In this document: one piece after another, positions 8,683 to 17,191 of the stretch
How the letters are laid out: the number at the start of each line of letters is the position of its first letter
Position numbering within the stretch: position 1 is the first letter of the stretch
Source: UBA668 sp040081465
GTDB taxonomy: Bacteria; Actinomycetota; Acidimicrobiia; Acidimicrobiales; Ilumatobacteraceae
Length of the DNA stretch: 64,000 bases
NCBI GenBank assembly: GCA_040081465.1
Contig: JBEBGL010000006.1
Location: 51,741-115,740, forward strand
Reading direction: 5' to 3'
Translations under genes and position numbers: made by a program
The notes under the pieces: generated by a model
Told to the model about the DNA's origin: nothing
Database searches by the model: none
Seen by the model: the letters and a program-made list of their open reading frames with translations, nothing else

Positions 8683-10060
8683 TCCAGAAGCCTGACTGCG
8701 GCGAATCAGTGAGGCCGCCCTTCGCGTAACGCTGAAGGCGATCAAGGCTGTCAGGTGACAGCATGTCGATGACGTCGAAGAATGCGTCGGGACCCGCGGC
8801 GCGAAGTGCTGAGTCGCCTTCACTCGGCTGCTTCGGTACGTGTGTGGTCATTACGACGAGAGGTGTGTCACCACGCGCTTTCTTCAGCGCCGATGCACGC
8901 CCGAGCGTCTTCCACACCATGTCGCTGCGCAGCAGACCGCCGCGATAGGTGGTGAAGGCACCGGCGACATCGAACCACCACGTCGCGCCCTCCGCATCGG
9001 TCGCCACAAAGTTGATCGTGACGCCGGTCTTGCGAATACGTGTGTTGCGCGTGGTGATCGTGAAGCCCGCTTCTTCAAGCAACTCCTCCGCGAGTTTCTG
9101 TGCTGGCTTGCCATCCTCGATGGTTGCGAGGCCATCGGGCGTTGGCGCATTCAGCTCTGTTTCAACGCGCTGCCTGGCGATCTCGATGTAGCTCGCGTCG
9201 AGGTCGTAGCCGATGTAGCGACGACCAAGGCGCGCCGCCGCGACTAGTGACGAGCCGCTACCCATGAACGGATCAAGAATGAGATCGTCCTTGAACGTGT
9301 AGAGCCTGATGAGTTGCTCGGGCAGCTCGACCGGAAACGGCGCAGGGTGCCCGACGCGTTGCGCGCTCTCGGGTGGCATCGCCCACACGTCGAGCGTCGA
9401 GGCCATGAAGTCTTCCGTCATCACCGTGTTCTCGTACGGCAGTCCGTCGGCCTCACGTTGCTTCACCGAACGTGCACGATCGAAGCGACCCTTGCTAGCG
9501 ATGATCACGCGCTCGCTGATGTCGCGCAGAACCGGATTGGCGGCGCTGCGGAACGATCCCCACGCGCATGAACTGCTAGCACCTTCACCCTTCTGCCAGA
9601 TCAACTCGCCGCGTAGCAGCAGGCCGAGATCGTGTTCGAGAATGCGGATGACGTCGGCCGAGAGACTGCGATACGGGCGACGGCCCAGGTTGGCCACGTT
9701 GACGGCGATTCGTCCGCCGGGCTCGAGCTTGCGGACACACTCGGCGAACACTTCGGTGAGCATGGTGAGGTACTCGAGGTACGACGCTGGAATACCCTCA
9801 CGCTCAAGTTCCTCCTCGTATTGCTTGCCGGCGAAGTAAGGAGGCGAGGTGACGACGAGGGCGACAGAGCCGTCAGCAACGCGATCCATATGGCGCGCAT
9901 CGCCGTGCACGAACGGTTCTTCGACCGGAGTCGGTGGCGGAACAGCGTCGTCGTCGGACAGTTCAGGGGCGCGGAAGCGATCGTAAAACGGTTTCGAGTC
10001 GTGACTTTCGCGAGCGCCGACCCCGAAGTTGGAGGTGGTGGTAGGACGTCGCTGTTTCAT
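8639..10060 (-). CDS. Beta-class DNA methyltransferase with an extra C-terminal domain
   Basis: About 473 residues. The catalytic TSPPY (about residue 70) comes before the SAM-binding DPFMGSGSS (about 265), the order of beta-class amino-methyltransferases; TSPPY favours N4-cytosine but does not exclude N6-adenine. After the methylase, residues about 330-473 form an added domain with an acidic WWFDVAG and a D-x-x-x-K (SDMVWKTLG) that recall endonuclease-like folds; this is inference. No restriction gene or specificity subunit lies nearby, so it is an orphan or a fused system. ATG at 10060 is preceded by GGAGGGG; a GTG at 10063 is the alternative. Confidence 0.85.
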   Translation of the reverse strand: MKQRRPTTTSNFGVGARESHDSKPFYDRFRAPELSDDDAVPPPTPVEEPFVHGDARHMDRVADGSVALVVTSPPYFAGKQYEEELEREGIPASYLEYLTMLTEVFAECVRKLEPGGRIAVNVANLGRRPYRSLSADVIRILEHDLGLLLRGELIWQKGEGASSSCAWGSFRSAANPVLRDISERVIIASKGRFDRARSVKQREADGLPYENTVMTEDFMASTLDVWAMPPESAQRVGHPAPFPVELPEQLIRLYTFKDDLILDPFMGSGSSLVAAARLGRRYIGYDLDASYIEIARQRVETELNAPTPDGLATIEDGKPAQKLAEELLEEAGFTITTRNTRIRKTGVTINFVATDAEGATWWFDVAGAFTTYRGGLLRSDMVWKTLGRASALKKARGDTPLVVMTTHVPKQPSEGDSALRAAGPDAFFDVIDMLSPDSLDRLQRYAKGGLTDSPQSGFWTTQELSPATGGTRT

Positions 10061-10090
10061 CACCCCTCCAAGTCGCGGTTGGAGCGAAGC

Positions 10091-10612
10091 CTACGCGAGC
10101 GTTTCGCGCGCCCGCGCGTTGCCCATCCGAACCGTGCTGAAGTCCCAAGGCCCACGGTGCGCTAGGTCGCGAAGCGGCCAGAGCGAATCAACGACGCGTA
10201 GTTCGATACCGGCACTGCGATGGAGCTCGATGAGGTCTCCGATTGGGTGTACGGAAAGCGGTTCGACTTCGTGCTCACAGATCCATTGACCACTCGCGTC
10301 GTTCCAAGGAGCGAAGACAGACGCGTCGAGTTCGTAGCGATAGATGACGGTCGACGTCATGCGATCGAGCCAGCCGGTTTCGATCGCGTGGACGCGACTC
10401 GCGTTGGTGTCGAAGGCGACGCGAAACGCCGCGGCCTCGTCATCGTTCCGCGGCCAAGCGGTGACACGCGGACAATCCCGAGGAAACCAGTAGAGCGGCG
10501 AATGCCCCTCATCGATGGCCCACACGGCCGGAGCGTGCTCCGGGTTAGTGCGAGGCACATGCGGCACAAACCGACTGATGTTCGGATCCTCGCTGAAATG
10601 AAACAGAACCAT
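10091..10612 (-). CDS. Conserved hypothetical protein (DUF6886-like)
   Basis: About 173 residues with a recognisable N-terminus: LFHFSEDPNISRFVPHVPRT followed by the VWAIDEGHSPLYWFPRDCPR block. I recall this pattern from a conserved family of unknown function (DUF6886); the name is from memory. No membrane segment, metal motif or nucleotide motif is evident. ATG at 10612 gives MVLFHFSED; a TTG at 10621 is also in frame. It is 19 bp downstream of a phosphotransferase gene on the same strand and 30 bp ahead of the methyltransferase, so it may belong to that run of genes. Confidence 0.7.
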   Translation of the reverse strand: MVLFHFSEDPNISRFVPHVPRTNPEHAPAVWAIDEGHSPLYWFPRDCPRVTAWPRNDDEAAAFRVAFDTNASRVHAIETGWLDRMTSTVIYRYELDASVFAPWNDASGQWICEHEVEPLSVHPIGDLIELHRSAGIELRVVDSLWPLRDLAHRGPWDFSTVRMGNARARETLA

Positions 10613-10631
10613 GGCTTTCAACGAACTCAGC

Positions 10632-11549
10632 CTAGAGACAGCGTCGCGCCACCTCTAGATACGGCAGACCTTCCTCGCCGAAGTCGCGCACGTTCGCCAA
10701 GCCGGTCGATACGCGCTCGATGAAGCCCCACTGCACCACGGGCTCGACCTCGACCTCGCACCAAGCTGCGAGCATCTCCGCGCGTTCGCGAACGAGTTGC
10801 TTGGTGTCGCCCGCCAGCAACGGGTCGTTGTACTCGCGCATCGGGACGCTGAGGTCGTGGGCACGTTCCGATCGGCCGCCTTCGGGATCGACGAACTTGA
10901 ACGAGCCATCGCTTGCCTCGACGGTGTTCCAACCGTGCGCATCTCCATGGATGAGCACGGCATTCGCCGGATCGAATGCCGCGGCGCGGTCGTCGCAGTA
11001 CGTCAGCGCGCGGTCGATCACGTCGCGGCCGCAGGGTTCGTTGAGTTCAGTCCACGTCGTCTCGATGTAACGCGCGAGCCACGCTGCCTTGTCTACGGCG
11101 GTCGGAAGCGTGCAGTCCTCCCCCACCGGCCTCCAGAACGACTGCAGAGTCGTCGCAATCGCTCGCAACATCGGCTCAAGCGGCAACCCGAGGTCGGCGA
11201 GATTCGGACCGAGGCGCTCCATCAACATTGCCGGTGCTGACTCGTCGTAGTCGTACAACTCGGCGCAGCCGCGACCGGCCGCGAGTTGATGAACGAGCAC
11301 GCTTCGATGAAACGACTCGACCTCGTCCATATCGAGCGGCATCGCGACCTTGAGCACGCACTCTCGTCCGGTTGCGTCGGTCGCGGCAGCGACGAAACCA
11401 GCCGTGCCGCTGCTGAACGTCCGCCCGAGTTCGAGATCCCACTTGCGCGTCAGGCCCGCCACGATCTCGGGCAGCTCATCGAGCCATCGTTGCCCGGCGG
11501 CACCATTCGCCAACGCCCGTTGCCGTACTAGGTCTGCGACCTCAATCAC
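10632..11549 (-). CDS. Aminoglycoside (streptomycin 6-) phosphotransferase-like kinase
   Basis: A 305-residue kinase of the aminoglycoside/hydroxyurea resistance type. Key elements are the Gly-containing loop GTAGFVAAA, the ATP-site lysine in CVLKVAMP, LMERLGPNLADLG, the catalytic loop LIHGDAHGWN and the metal aspartate in FVDPEGG. It would phosphorylate a small hydroxylated substrate with ATP. The GTG start at 11549 overlaps the stop of the VOC gene in a GTGA pair, which argues against the longer in-frame extension to 11699. Pairing with a VOC protein is common for resistance-like genes, but the natural substrate is unknown. Confidence 0.82.
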   Translation of the reverse strand: MIEVADLVRQRALANGAAGQRWLDELPEIVAGLTRKWDLELGRTFSSGTAGFVAAATDATGRECVLKVAMPLDMDEVESFHRSVLVHQLAAGRGCAELYDYDESAPAMLMERLGPNLADLGLPLEPMLRAIATTLQSFWRPVGEDCTLPTAVDKAAWLARYIETTWTELNEPCGRDVIDRALTYCDDRAAAFDPANAVLIHGDAHGWNTVEASDGSFKFVDPEGGRSERAHDLSVPMREYNDPLLAGDTKQLVRERAEMLAAWCEVEVEPVVQWGFIERVSTGLANVRDFGEEGLPYLEVARRCL

Positions 11550-11929
11550 GCGACGCAGAACTCGTTGCCCTCGGGGTCGAGCATCACTACGTGACCTAGA
11601 TGTTCGTCGTAGTTCTCTTCGCGAACGACGGTGCCGCCCGCTGACGCAAGGACTGCGACTTTCGCTCGGATCAACGCTTCTCGCTCGGACATGTCCCACG
11701 GAGGCTCACCAGCGACGCGGATGTCCAGGTGCACGCGGTTCTTTGCGGTCTTGCCTTCGGGCACTCTCAGAAAGCCAATGGCAGGTCCGACACCGTCCGG
11801 ATCGATAATCGACGCGCCATCGGGGCTGTCGTGGCCAGGCTCCGCGCTATAGCCCAGCGCTAGCGCCCAAAAGTTGGCGAGGAGGTGCGGGTTGTTCGCG
11901 TCGCACCCGAGTGTCCAATGCGTTGCCAC
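11546..11929 (-). CDS. VOC (glyoxalase/bleomycin-resistance fold) protein
   Basis: A 127-residue protein with two beta-alpha-beta-beta-beta halves of the vicinal oxygen chelate fold: ANNPHLLANFWALALGY at the start, VHLDIRV in the middle and HVVMLDPEGNEFCV at the end. Such proteins bind metals, toxins or small substrates. It lies in a minus-strand run with a DinB-fold protein upstream (9 bp) and an APH-like kinase downstream (GTGA overlap). All three families are often linked to detoxification, so a small-molecule defence operon is plausible. Confidence 0.85.
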   Translation of the reverse strand: MATHWTLGCDANNPHLLANFWALALGYSAEPGHDSPDGASIIDPDGVGPAIGFLRVPEGKTAKNRVHLDIRVAGEPPWDMSEREALIRAKVAVLASAGGTVVREENYDEHLGHVVMLDPEGNEFCVA

Positions 11930-11938
11930 GATCGAACC

Positions 11939-12511
11939 CTACTTTCGTGTTCGGTATAGGTCCCGAAGAAGAGCTGCTTCCGCGAGATGATGAATGGCTT
12001 CGCGATTAACCCAACGCACGATTCCGATGAACGGAAGTTCCGGGTCGAGTCCCTGCGGATACTGGCCGAAGCCCACCATGTCGAGTTGCTCGTCCGTTAA
12101 CTCCTCCACCGCAACAACCCACCTGTCGATCTCGGCCCACAGGCGACCCATCATGTCTTCCGCACTGGTGGAGAACTCGACCACTTGCTTCGGATCGATG
12201 GTGCGCGTACCGAAGGTCCACTCGTATCGACCGGCAAAGCCGGACAACAAGTGACCAATGCGCCACGCAATCGTGCTCAACGGTCCCGGCGCGAAGGGAT
12301 CGCCGCTCGGATCGAAATCGAGTACGAACTCACCAGGCCCGAAGGCCGCAGGCGTTCTTGCCTCGGAGCGTCGACGAACTGACCACATCGACGACGCTGG
12401 CTCCCAGCAGAACTCTTCGTCGGACATACCGTCGAGTCGCTCGCGGCTGAACATCGCTGATTCCGTGACCTGCTCGACGAGCAACCCAACTCTGTCGGTT
12501 CTGATTTCCAT
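11939..12511 (-). CDS. DinB-fold protein (DinB_2)
   Basis: A 190-residue four-helix-bundle protein. The features are an N-terminal VTESAMFSRERLDGMSDEEF, a helix with WRIGHLLSG, and a C-terminal VNREAIHHLAEAALLRDLY. The histidines in IGHLL and IHHLAE are placed as in the metal site of DinB/YfiT proteins, many of which act as mycothiol- or bacillithiol-dependent transferases. That link would suit a mycothiol maker (mshA is at 32520), but it is inference. ATG at 12511 was preferred; the TTG at 12544 would run into the divergent gene. It heads a three-gene minus-strand operon. Confidence 0.8.
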   Translation of the reverse strand: MEIRTDRVGLLVEQVTESAMFSRERLDGMSDEEFCWEPASSMWSVRRRSEARTPAAFGPGEFVLDFDPSGDPFAPGPLSTIAWRIGHLLSGFAGRYEWTFGTRTIDPKQVVEFSTSAEDMMGRLWAEIDRWVVAVEELTDEQLDMVGFGQYPQGLDPELPFIGIVRWVNREAIHHLAEAALLRDLYRTRK

Positions 12512-12534
12512 GACGGTCAGCGTAGGGTCGGCGT

Positions 12535-13641
12535 GTGACGACAATTCATCGCCTTTCGCGCCGGGATGCGCGGCGGATCGCGATTCGGGCGCAGTTGCTC
12601 GACAAGCAGCGGCCTACCGACATGATGGAGACGCTCCGTCACCTGACGATGTTGCAACTCGACGGGACCAGCGCGGTCGCACCAAGCGCCGACCTGGTGT
12701 TGTGGAGTCGAATCGGGTCGGCGTATTCACCTGCGGAACTGCGCGCTGCACTTGAGGCGCACACGGTGATCGACGTTCGCGGCATGCTGCGACCGAGCCA
12801 AGACGTGGCGCTCTACCGCGCCGACATGAAGGCTTGGCCCGGAACCGGCGAGTTGCGCAACTACAAGAACGCGCAGCGCGATTGGGTCGAGGCAAATGAC
12901 GCATGTAGACGCGACATTCTTCGGCGGCTGCGCGCATCCGGTCCGCTCACCGCGCGCGAGTTGCCCGACACGTGCAAGAAGCCGTGGGCATCTTCCGGCT
13001 GGAACAACAACAAGAACGTGACGATGCTGCTGGAGTTGATGGTGCAGCGCGGGGAAGTCGCTGGCGCAGGTCGTGAGGGACGGGAACGACTGTGGGATCT
13101 CGCCGAGCGCATCTACCCCGGCGATCCCATCGTGGGCGTCGAGCAGGCTGCGCGCATCCGAAACGAGAAGCGGTTACACGCGCTAGGTATCGCCCGCGCC
13201 CGCGGACCCGAGTGCCCGGTCGAGCCTGCAGACGTCGGCAACGTCGGCGTCGCAGCGGTGATCGAGGGTGTGAGTGGCGAGTGGCGCGTCGACCCAGCTC
13301 AACTTGACTTGCCGTTCGCGGGACGTGCCGCGCTGCTGTCCCCACTGGATCGACTTCTCTTCGAACGGCACCGCATGGTCGAGTTGTTCGAGTTCGAGTA
13401 CGCGCTCGAGATGTACAAGCCGGCACCGCAACGGCGTTGGGGTTACTGGGCGCTGCCGATCCTTTACGGCGATCGCCTGGTCGGCAAGCTCGACGCCACG
13501 TTCAAACGCAAGTCTGGTGAGTTGCGCGTCGACGCAGTCCACGAGGACGAGCAGTTCAGCAAGGCAATGGCGAGTGCAGTCGATGCCGAGATCGCAGACC
13601 TCGCGAAGTGGCTGAAGGCCGAGTTCACTGACGCGCAATGA
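12535..13641 (+). CDS. AlkZ/YcaQ-like DNA glycosylase (HTH_42, winged helix)
   Basis: A 368-residue protein of the HTH_42 family. After an N-terminal SRRDARRIAIRAQ helix comes the family motif Q-L-D in MLQLDGTSAVAPSADLVLWSR (about residues 41-43), the QxD/QxQ site of YcaQ and AlkZ enzymes that unhook interstrand crosslinks or excise alkylated bases. Winged-helix repeats follow, ending with LDRLLFERHRMVELFEFEYALEMY. It starts with GTG at 12535 in a short divergent gap and overlaps the photolyase gene by ATGA (13638-13641), so the two repair enzymes are co-translated. The substrate lesion is not known. Confidence 0.85.
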   Translation: MTTIHRLSRRDARRIAIRAQLLDKQRPTDMMETLRHLTMLQLDGTSAVAPSADLVLWSRIGSAYSPAELRAALEAHTVIDVRGMLRPSQDVALYRADMKAWPGTGELRNYKNAQRDWVEANDACRRDILRRLRASGPLTARELPDTCKKPWASSGWNNNKNVTMLLELMVQRGEVAGAGREGRERLWDLAERIYPGDPIVGVEQAARIRNEKRLHALGIARARGPECPVEPADVGNVGVAAVIEGVSGEWRVDPAQLDLPFAGRAALLSPLDRLLFERHRMVELFEFEYALEMYKPAPQRRWGYWALPILYGDRLVGKLDATFKRKSGELRVDAVHEDEQFSKAMASAVDAEIADLAKWLKAEFTDAQ

Positions 13642-14915
13642 CGAACCGATCGATCATGTGGTTTCGGCGCGACCTCCGACTTCACGATCACCCCGCATTG
13701 GCCGAGGCATGTGCCGCAGGGGAAGTACTGCCGCTATTCGTTGTCGATCCTGCGTTTGAGAGTTGCGGTGCGACGCGCTCGCGAATGCTGGTTGCTTGCA
13801 TCGCTCGGCTCAACGAAGCAATGGGCGGTGCGCTCGTCATCCGCAAGGGCGACCCTGCGGAAGTCGTGCCCGCGTTGGCCGCGACTGTCAGAGCCTCAAG
13901 CGTGTTCGTAACCAAAGACTTCGCACCGTATGGACGCGCACGTGACGCACGTGTTGCCGATGCGTTACGCGTAACCGGCCGGCGGTTGCGCGGCGTCGGG
14001 TCTAACTACGTCGCTGAACCCGGAACGGTCTTGAAGGACGACGGCTCGTCGTACTCAGTATTCACACCCTTCTCTCGTCGTTGGGCAGCTGAAGCCAACA
14101 GCGCATTGACAGCGCCACCTTCCGCGAGCGATTGGGTGGAAGCGCCGTCCGATCCGTTGCCTGTCGTCGAAGCGTCGACTGTTCTTCCCGCCCACGAGCG
14201 CTGGCACGAGTTCCGCAGTGCCGGCCTGGCCGACTACGCGACACAGCGCGACCTTCCAGCCGTCGATGGAACGAGTCGGTTGTCGGCCGCGACCAAGTTC
14301 GGCGTCATCCATCCGCGCGAGTTGCTCGCCGACCTCGATGAGTCGATCGCAAGCCATCGCGTCTTCCGATCCGAGCTCGCGTGGCGCGACTTCTACGCAG
14401 ATGTCCTCCACCGGTTTCCGAAGTCGGCATGGGAGAACCTTGACCAACGCTTTGATCAACTGCACGTCGACACAGATGAGGCAGCGCATGCCCGCTTTGA
14501 AACGTGGCGCCACGGGACCACCGGCTTTCCAATCGTCGACGCAGGCATGCGCCAGCTTGTCGAAACGGGATGGATGCACAATCGCGTTCGCATGATCACC
14601 GCCAGCTTCCTGGTGAAGGATCTTCACCTGCCGTGGCAGTGGGGTGCGCGACTCTTCATGCAGCACCTGATTGATGGCGACCTCGCGTCAAACAATCACG
14701 GATGGCAATGGGCCGCCGGCAGCGGCACCGACGCAGCTCCCTTCTTCCGCGTGTTCAATCCAACGACGCAACAGGAACGCTGGGATCCAGATGGCGAGTA
14801 CGTCAACCGATGGATTCCAGAACTCAGCACGACTTCGTATCCCGCACCAATGGTCGATCACAAGGTCGAACGCCTCGAGGCGCTAGCGCGCTACGAAGCG
14901 ATCAAACGTTCTTGA
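13638..14915 (+). CDS. phrB: Deoxyribodipyrimidine photolyase
   Basis: A 425-residue class I CPD photolyase-like flavoprotein that repairs UV pyrimidine dimers with light. The N-terminal antenna domain starts IMWFRRDLRLHDHPAL. The FAD domain contains TRLSAATKFGVIHPREL, ELAWRDFY, the substrate-binding GFPIVDAGMRQL with TGWMHNRVRM, and the helix LIDGDLASNNHGWQWAAGSG, where NNHGWQW positions the electron-transfer tryptophan and the flavin N5 contact. It overlaps the AlkZ-like glycosylase gene by 4 bases. A cryptochrome role cannot be excluded, but the motifs favour repair. Confidence 0.94.
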   Translation: MTNRSIMWFRRDLRLHDHPALAEACAAGEVLPLFVVDPAFESCGATRSRMLVACIARLNEAMGGALVIRKGDPAEVVPALAATVRASSVFVTKDFAPYGRARDARVADALRVTGRRLRGVGSNYVAEPGTVLKDDGSSYSVFTPFSRRWAAEANSALTAPPSASDWVEAPSDPLPVVEASTVLPAHERWHEFRSAGLADYATQRDLPAVDGTSRLSAATKFGVIHPRELLADLDESIASHRVFRSELAWRDFYADVLHRFPKSAWENLDQRFDQLHVDTDEAAHARFETWRHGTTGFPIVDAGMRQLVETGWMHNRVRMITASFLVKDLHLPWQWGARLFMQHLIDGDLASNNHGWQWAAGSGTDAAPFFRVFNPTTQQERWDPDGEYVNRWIPELSTTSYPAPMVDHKVERLEALARYEAIKRS

Positions 14916-14928
14916 TCGCTCGTGGGCC

Positions 14929-15867
14929 TCAAGCCTCGTCCCACCACGCGAGCACACGCATCGCGCGGAGCGTCGACCAGCGGCTTGAGCCCCGCTCTTC
15001 CAACGGGAACCATTGCCGACCCGCGTACGGCGCAAACCAAGGCCAAGTTCCGTCGGACCGGCGAGCGCGGCGCACCTCCTCGATCGCATCGCCCAGACGT
15101 TCGTCGCGATCGGCACCGACCGCGCGAAAGTGCTCGAGACCGCGCACGATGTCGAAGTGCCATTGCGGCGGAAACGGAAACTTTGTGAACACCGGGTCGA
15201 CGACCTTCCCCGACCGGTGCGATCGGTAAAGCCGATGATCGAGAAAGAACTTTCGTCCCGCAGCCATCGCAGACGAGACCACAACTGATCCGCGCGATCG
15301 TTCGTAGGCAAGCAGGGCCTCCAAAACCGTTATGGACGTGTGGAACGACCCGTGCGTCGAACCACAGCGCAGCGATTCGCAATTCCAGCCGCCATCGGCA
15401 AGTTGCTGACCGAGCAGCCATTTCACCGTCGCATCGACGCGCGGATCGTCGAACCCAAACCGGGCTGCCAACAAGACAAGCATGCCCGTGATGCACGTCT
15501 CGGCCTCACGAATGCTCTTCGCAAAAGTCAGCCCGCCGCCGTACCACGTCGCCGAGTCCCACAGTCGCCGACACGCAGCGAGCGCGCGCGGGTCGCCCTG
15601 CGGAAGCCCCAATCGTTCGAGCAACAGCAGCGTGTACGTGGTGGACGTCCACTTCGGGCTGTACAACGCGCCCGCCCAACATCCATCTGCATCCTGCGCG
15701 GCCAGCAGTTGAGCGCCCCACCCTTCGCGCCCGATACGTGCGCGCTCTGCGGAAACTTTCTTCGCTGACTCACCAAGCAAGTCGTCCATGACCTGCCAGC
15801 GCACGGACGGGTCGCCCTGCATTAACCAGTCGACAATTTCTCGATCGCGCTCGTCGCTGTGTCGCAT
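14929..15867 (-). CDS. Squalene-cyclase/prenyltransferase-type alpha-toroid repeat protein
   Basis: A 312-residue protein with at least three QW-like repeats: QDADGCWAG, QQLADGGWNCE and RRSDGTWPW, the pattern of squalene-hopene cyclases and protein prenyltransferases. The DxDD motif of true cyclases is not seen, and the protein is about half their size, so it is probably a non-cyclase toroid. The start motif DWLMQGDPSVRWQVMDDL recalls similar actinobacterial proteins of unknown role. ATG at 15867 has no clear ribosome site; the frame runs open to 15957. It converges on the photolyase gene with 13 bp between stops. Confidence 0.72.
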   Translation of the reverse strand: MRHSDERDREIVDWLMQGDPSVRWQVMDDLLGESAKKVSAERARIGREGWGAQLLAAQDADGCWAGALYSPKWTSTTYTLLLLERLGLPQGDPRALAACRRLWDSATWYGGGLTFAKSIREAETCITGMLVLLAARFGFDDPRVDATVKWLLGQQLADGGWNCESLRCGSTHGSFHTSITVLEALLAYERSRGSVVVSSAMAAGRKFFLDHRLYRSHRSGKVVDPVFTKFPFPPQWHFDIVRGLEHFRAVGADRDERLGDAIEEVRRARRSDGTWPWFAPYAGRQWFPLEERGSSRWSTLRAMRVLAWWDEA

Positions 15868-15972
15868 CAAGAGAGTTTCCCACGCGAATGCGCCACCTGG
15901 TATAGGTCGAATCTTCGGACGTCCTCTGACTACTAATCTCCGACAATCTGCTACCACCGGAGGGATACCTAA

Positions 15973-16908
15973 GTGAACGAGACCGATACCCCTGCGACCA
16001 GCGGACGTATTGAGAGGCTGAAGGAGGCCGCGAAACGCGTCGGCGAACCCAGCAATGTTCCCGAATCAATCACGACGCAATACATCCGCATGATGCTCAT
16101 CGTGCTGGTTGTCGTTTTGCTCGTAGCAACAGCTTGGGTCTCGTGCACAGAGTCTTATCTTGAGACCTCAATCAGCGACTACTACCACACAGCCGCCCGG
16201 CCAATCCTCGTGGCGGTCATGTTCGGAGTTGGCCTCTGCATGATGGCTCTCTATTCGAAAAACCCGTGGGAGAATCTTCTTCTAAACGTGTCAGGAGCAT
16301 TCGCCCCCATCGTCGGGCTTGCCGCCACCACCCAAGAAATGAAGAAGCCGTTGGAATTCGACGTTCCAACCCCAGAGGTCAACCGACTCGCCGAGATCGC
16401 CCTCCCTGCGTACTTTGCCGGACTCTTCCTGCTCGGTTGCCTGGTATTCGTCGTTCACCCGAAAGGGGTGATGGTTCCACGCAACACCACTCGTTGGTGG
16501 CACCTGTCGTGGTGGAAGGAGACAGCGAAATCAGTCAAGGGCAAGGGATGGATGACCCTCGCCGCGATCGGCATCCTCGCCGGCGCAACATGGTGTGCGT
16601 GGAACACAGACGCCTTGCAACGCAAGGTTCACACGGCCGCTGCTGGCAGCTTCTTTGTTCCCCTGATCATCCTTGTATTGCTCAAAGGATTCAACGCCCG
16701 CCGCAAGAAGCCGGGCAAACAGAGTCGGGTCTACCTCGGTATCGGCTTCACAATGACCGGCGCGGTCCTCGCTTTCGTCATCGACAGATTGGTGACGAAG
16801 TGCAAGTACTCCGTCTTAATCATCGAATTCACGCTGATATCTCTCTTCGCGCTCTACTGGGTGATCGAGTTCTACAGAGGACGCAAAACCCCAACCGCAC
16901 CCGTATAG
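15973..16908 (+). CDS. Multi-pass membrane protein of unknown function
   Basis: A 311-residue protein with about seven hydrophobic segments (residues about 40-60, 75-95, 100-120, 140-160, 195-215, 225-240 and 250-295). The block ETSISDYYHTAARPILVAVM is the best landmark and recalls a widespread unnamed membrane family with an S-I-S-x-Y-Y core. The GTG start at 15973 has a clear GGAGGG 8 bases upstream. The gene is a single unit, and its codon use looks less GC-biased than that of its neighbours. It lies directly next to tRNA-Ser, a common landing site for acquired DNA. I do not propose a function. Confidence 0.75.
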   Translation: MNETDTPATSGRIERLKEAAKRVGEPSNVPESITTQYIRMMLIVLVVVLLVATAWVSCTESYLETSISDYYHTAARPILVAVMFGVGLCMMALYSKNPWENLLLNVSGAFAPIVGLAATTQEMKKPLEFDVPTPEVNRLAEIALPAYFAGLFLLGCLVFVVHPKGVMVPRNTTRWWHLSWWKETAKSVKGKGWMTLAAIGILAGATWCAWNTDALQRKVHTAAAGSFFVPLIILVLLKGFNARRKKPGKQSRVYLGIGFTMTGAVLAFVIDRLVTKCKYSVLIIEFTLISLFALYWVIEFYRGRKTPTAPV

Positions 16909-16940
16909 GGAGCCGACCTCCAATGTCGTGAGACATCACA

Positions 16941-17031
16941 TGGCGGAACGGGAGGGATTTGAACCCCCGGGGCTTTGACACCCTCGCGCTTTCAAGGCGC
17001 GCGCATTTGGCCACTCTGCCACCGTTCCGCC
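16941..17031 (-). tRNA. tRNA-Ser (anticodon UGA)
   Basis: On the minus strand the acceptor arms GGCGGAA and TTCCGCC pair fully. The anticodon stem CGCGC/GCGCG holds the loop CTTGAAA, giving anticodon TGA. A long variable arm fits a class II serine tRNA of about 91 bases. CCA is not encoded. Confidence 0.95.
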
Positions 17032-17062
17032 TTCGAATCTACCGTGCACCGCGGCGATGGTC

Positions 17063-17115
17063 GGTTCTGTGTGAGCGCACAAAGCGACACAACGTCTGTG
17101 CGCTCACACAGAACC
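17063..17115. repeat. Perfect 19-bp inverted repeat upstream of tRNA-Ser
   Basis: Bases 17063-17081 and 17097-17115 are exact reverse complements (GGTTCTGTGTGAGCGCACA and its partner) around a 15-base loop. No T-run follows on either strand, so it is not a standard terminator. It lies 32-84 bases before the tRNA-Ser 5' end. It could be a cruciform site, an operator or a mobile-element remnant. Confidence 0.85.
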
Positions 17116-17134
17116 AGCAAGGGTCGAAAACAGC

Positions 17135-17166
17135 GTCGCCGCCCGACTGCTGAGCCGGGCGGCGAC
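17135..17166 (-). terminator. Terminator of the lipoprotein gene
   Basis: Arms 17135-17145 and 17156-17166 pair over 11 G/C-rich bases with a 10-base loop. Read on the minus strand the hairpin is followed by GCTGTTTTCG; on the plus strand by TTTC. It lies 26 bases after the stop at 17192. Confidence 0.75.
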
Positions 17167-17191
17167 TTTCACTAACTTCAAGCGCTAGCGA

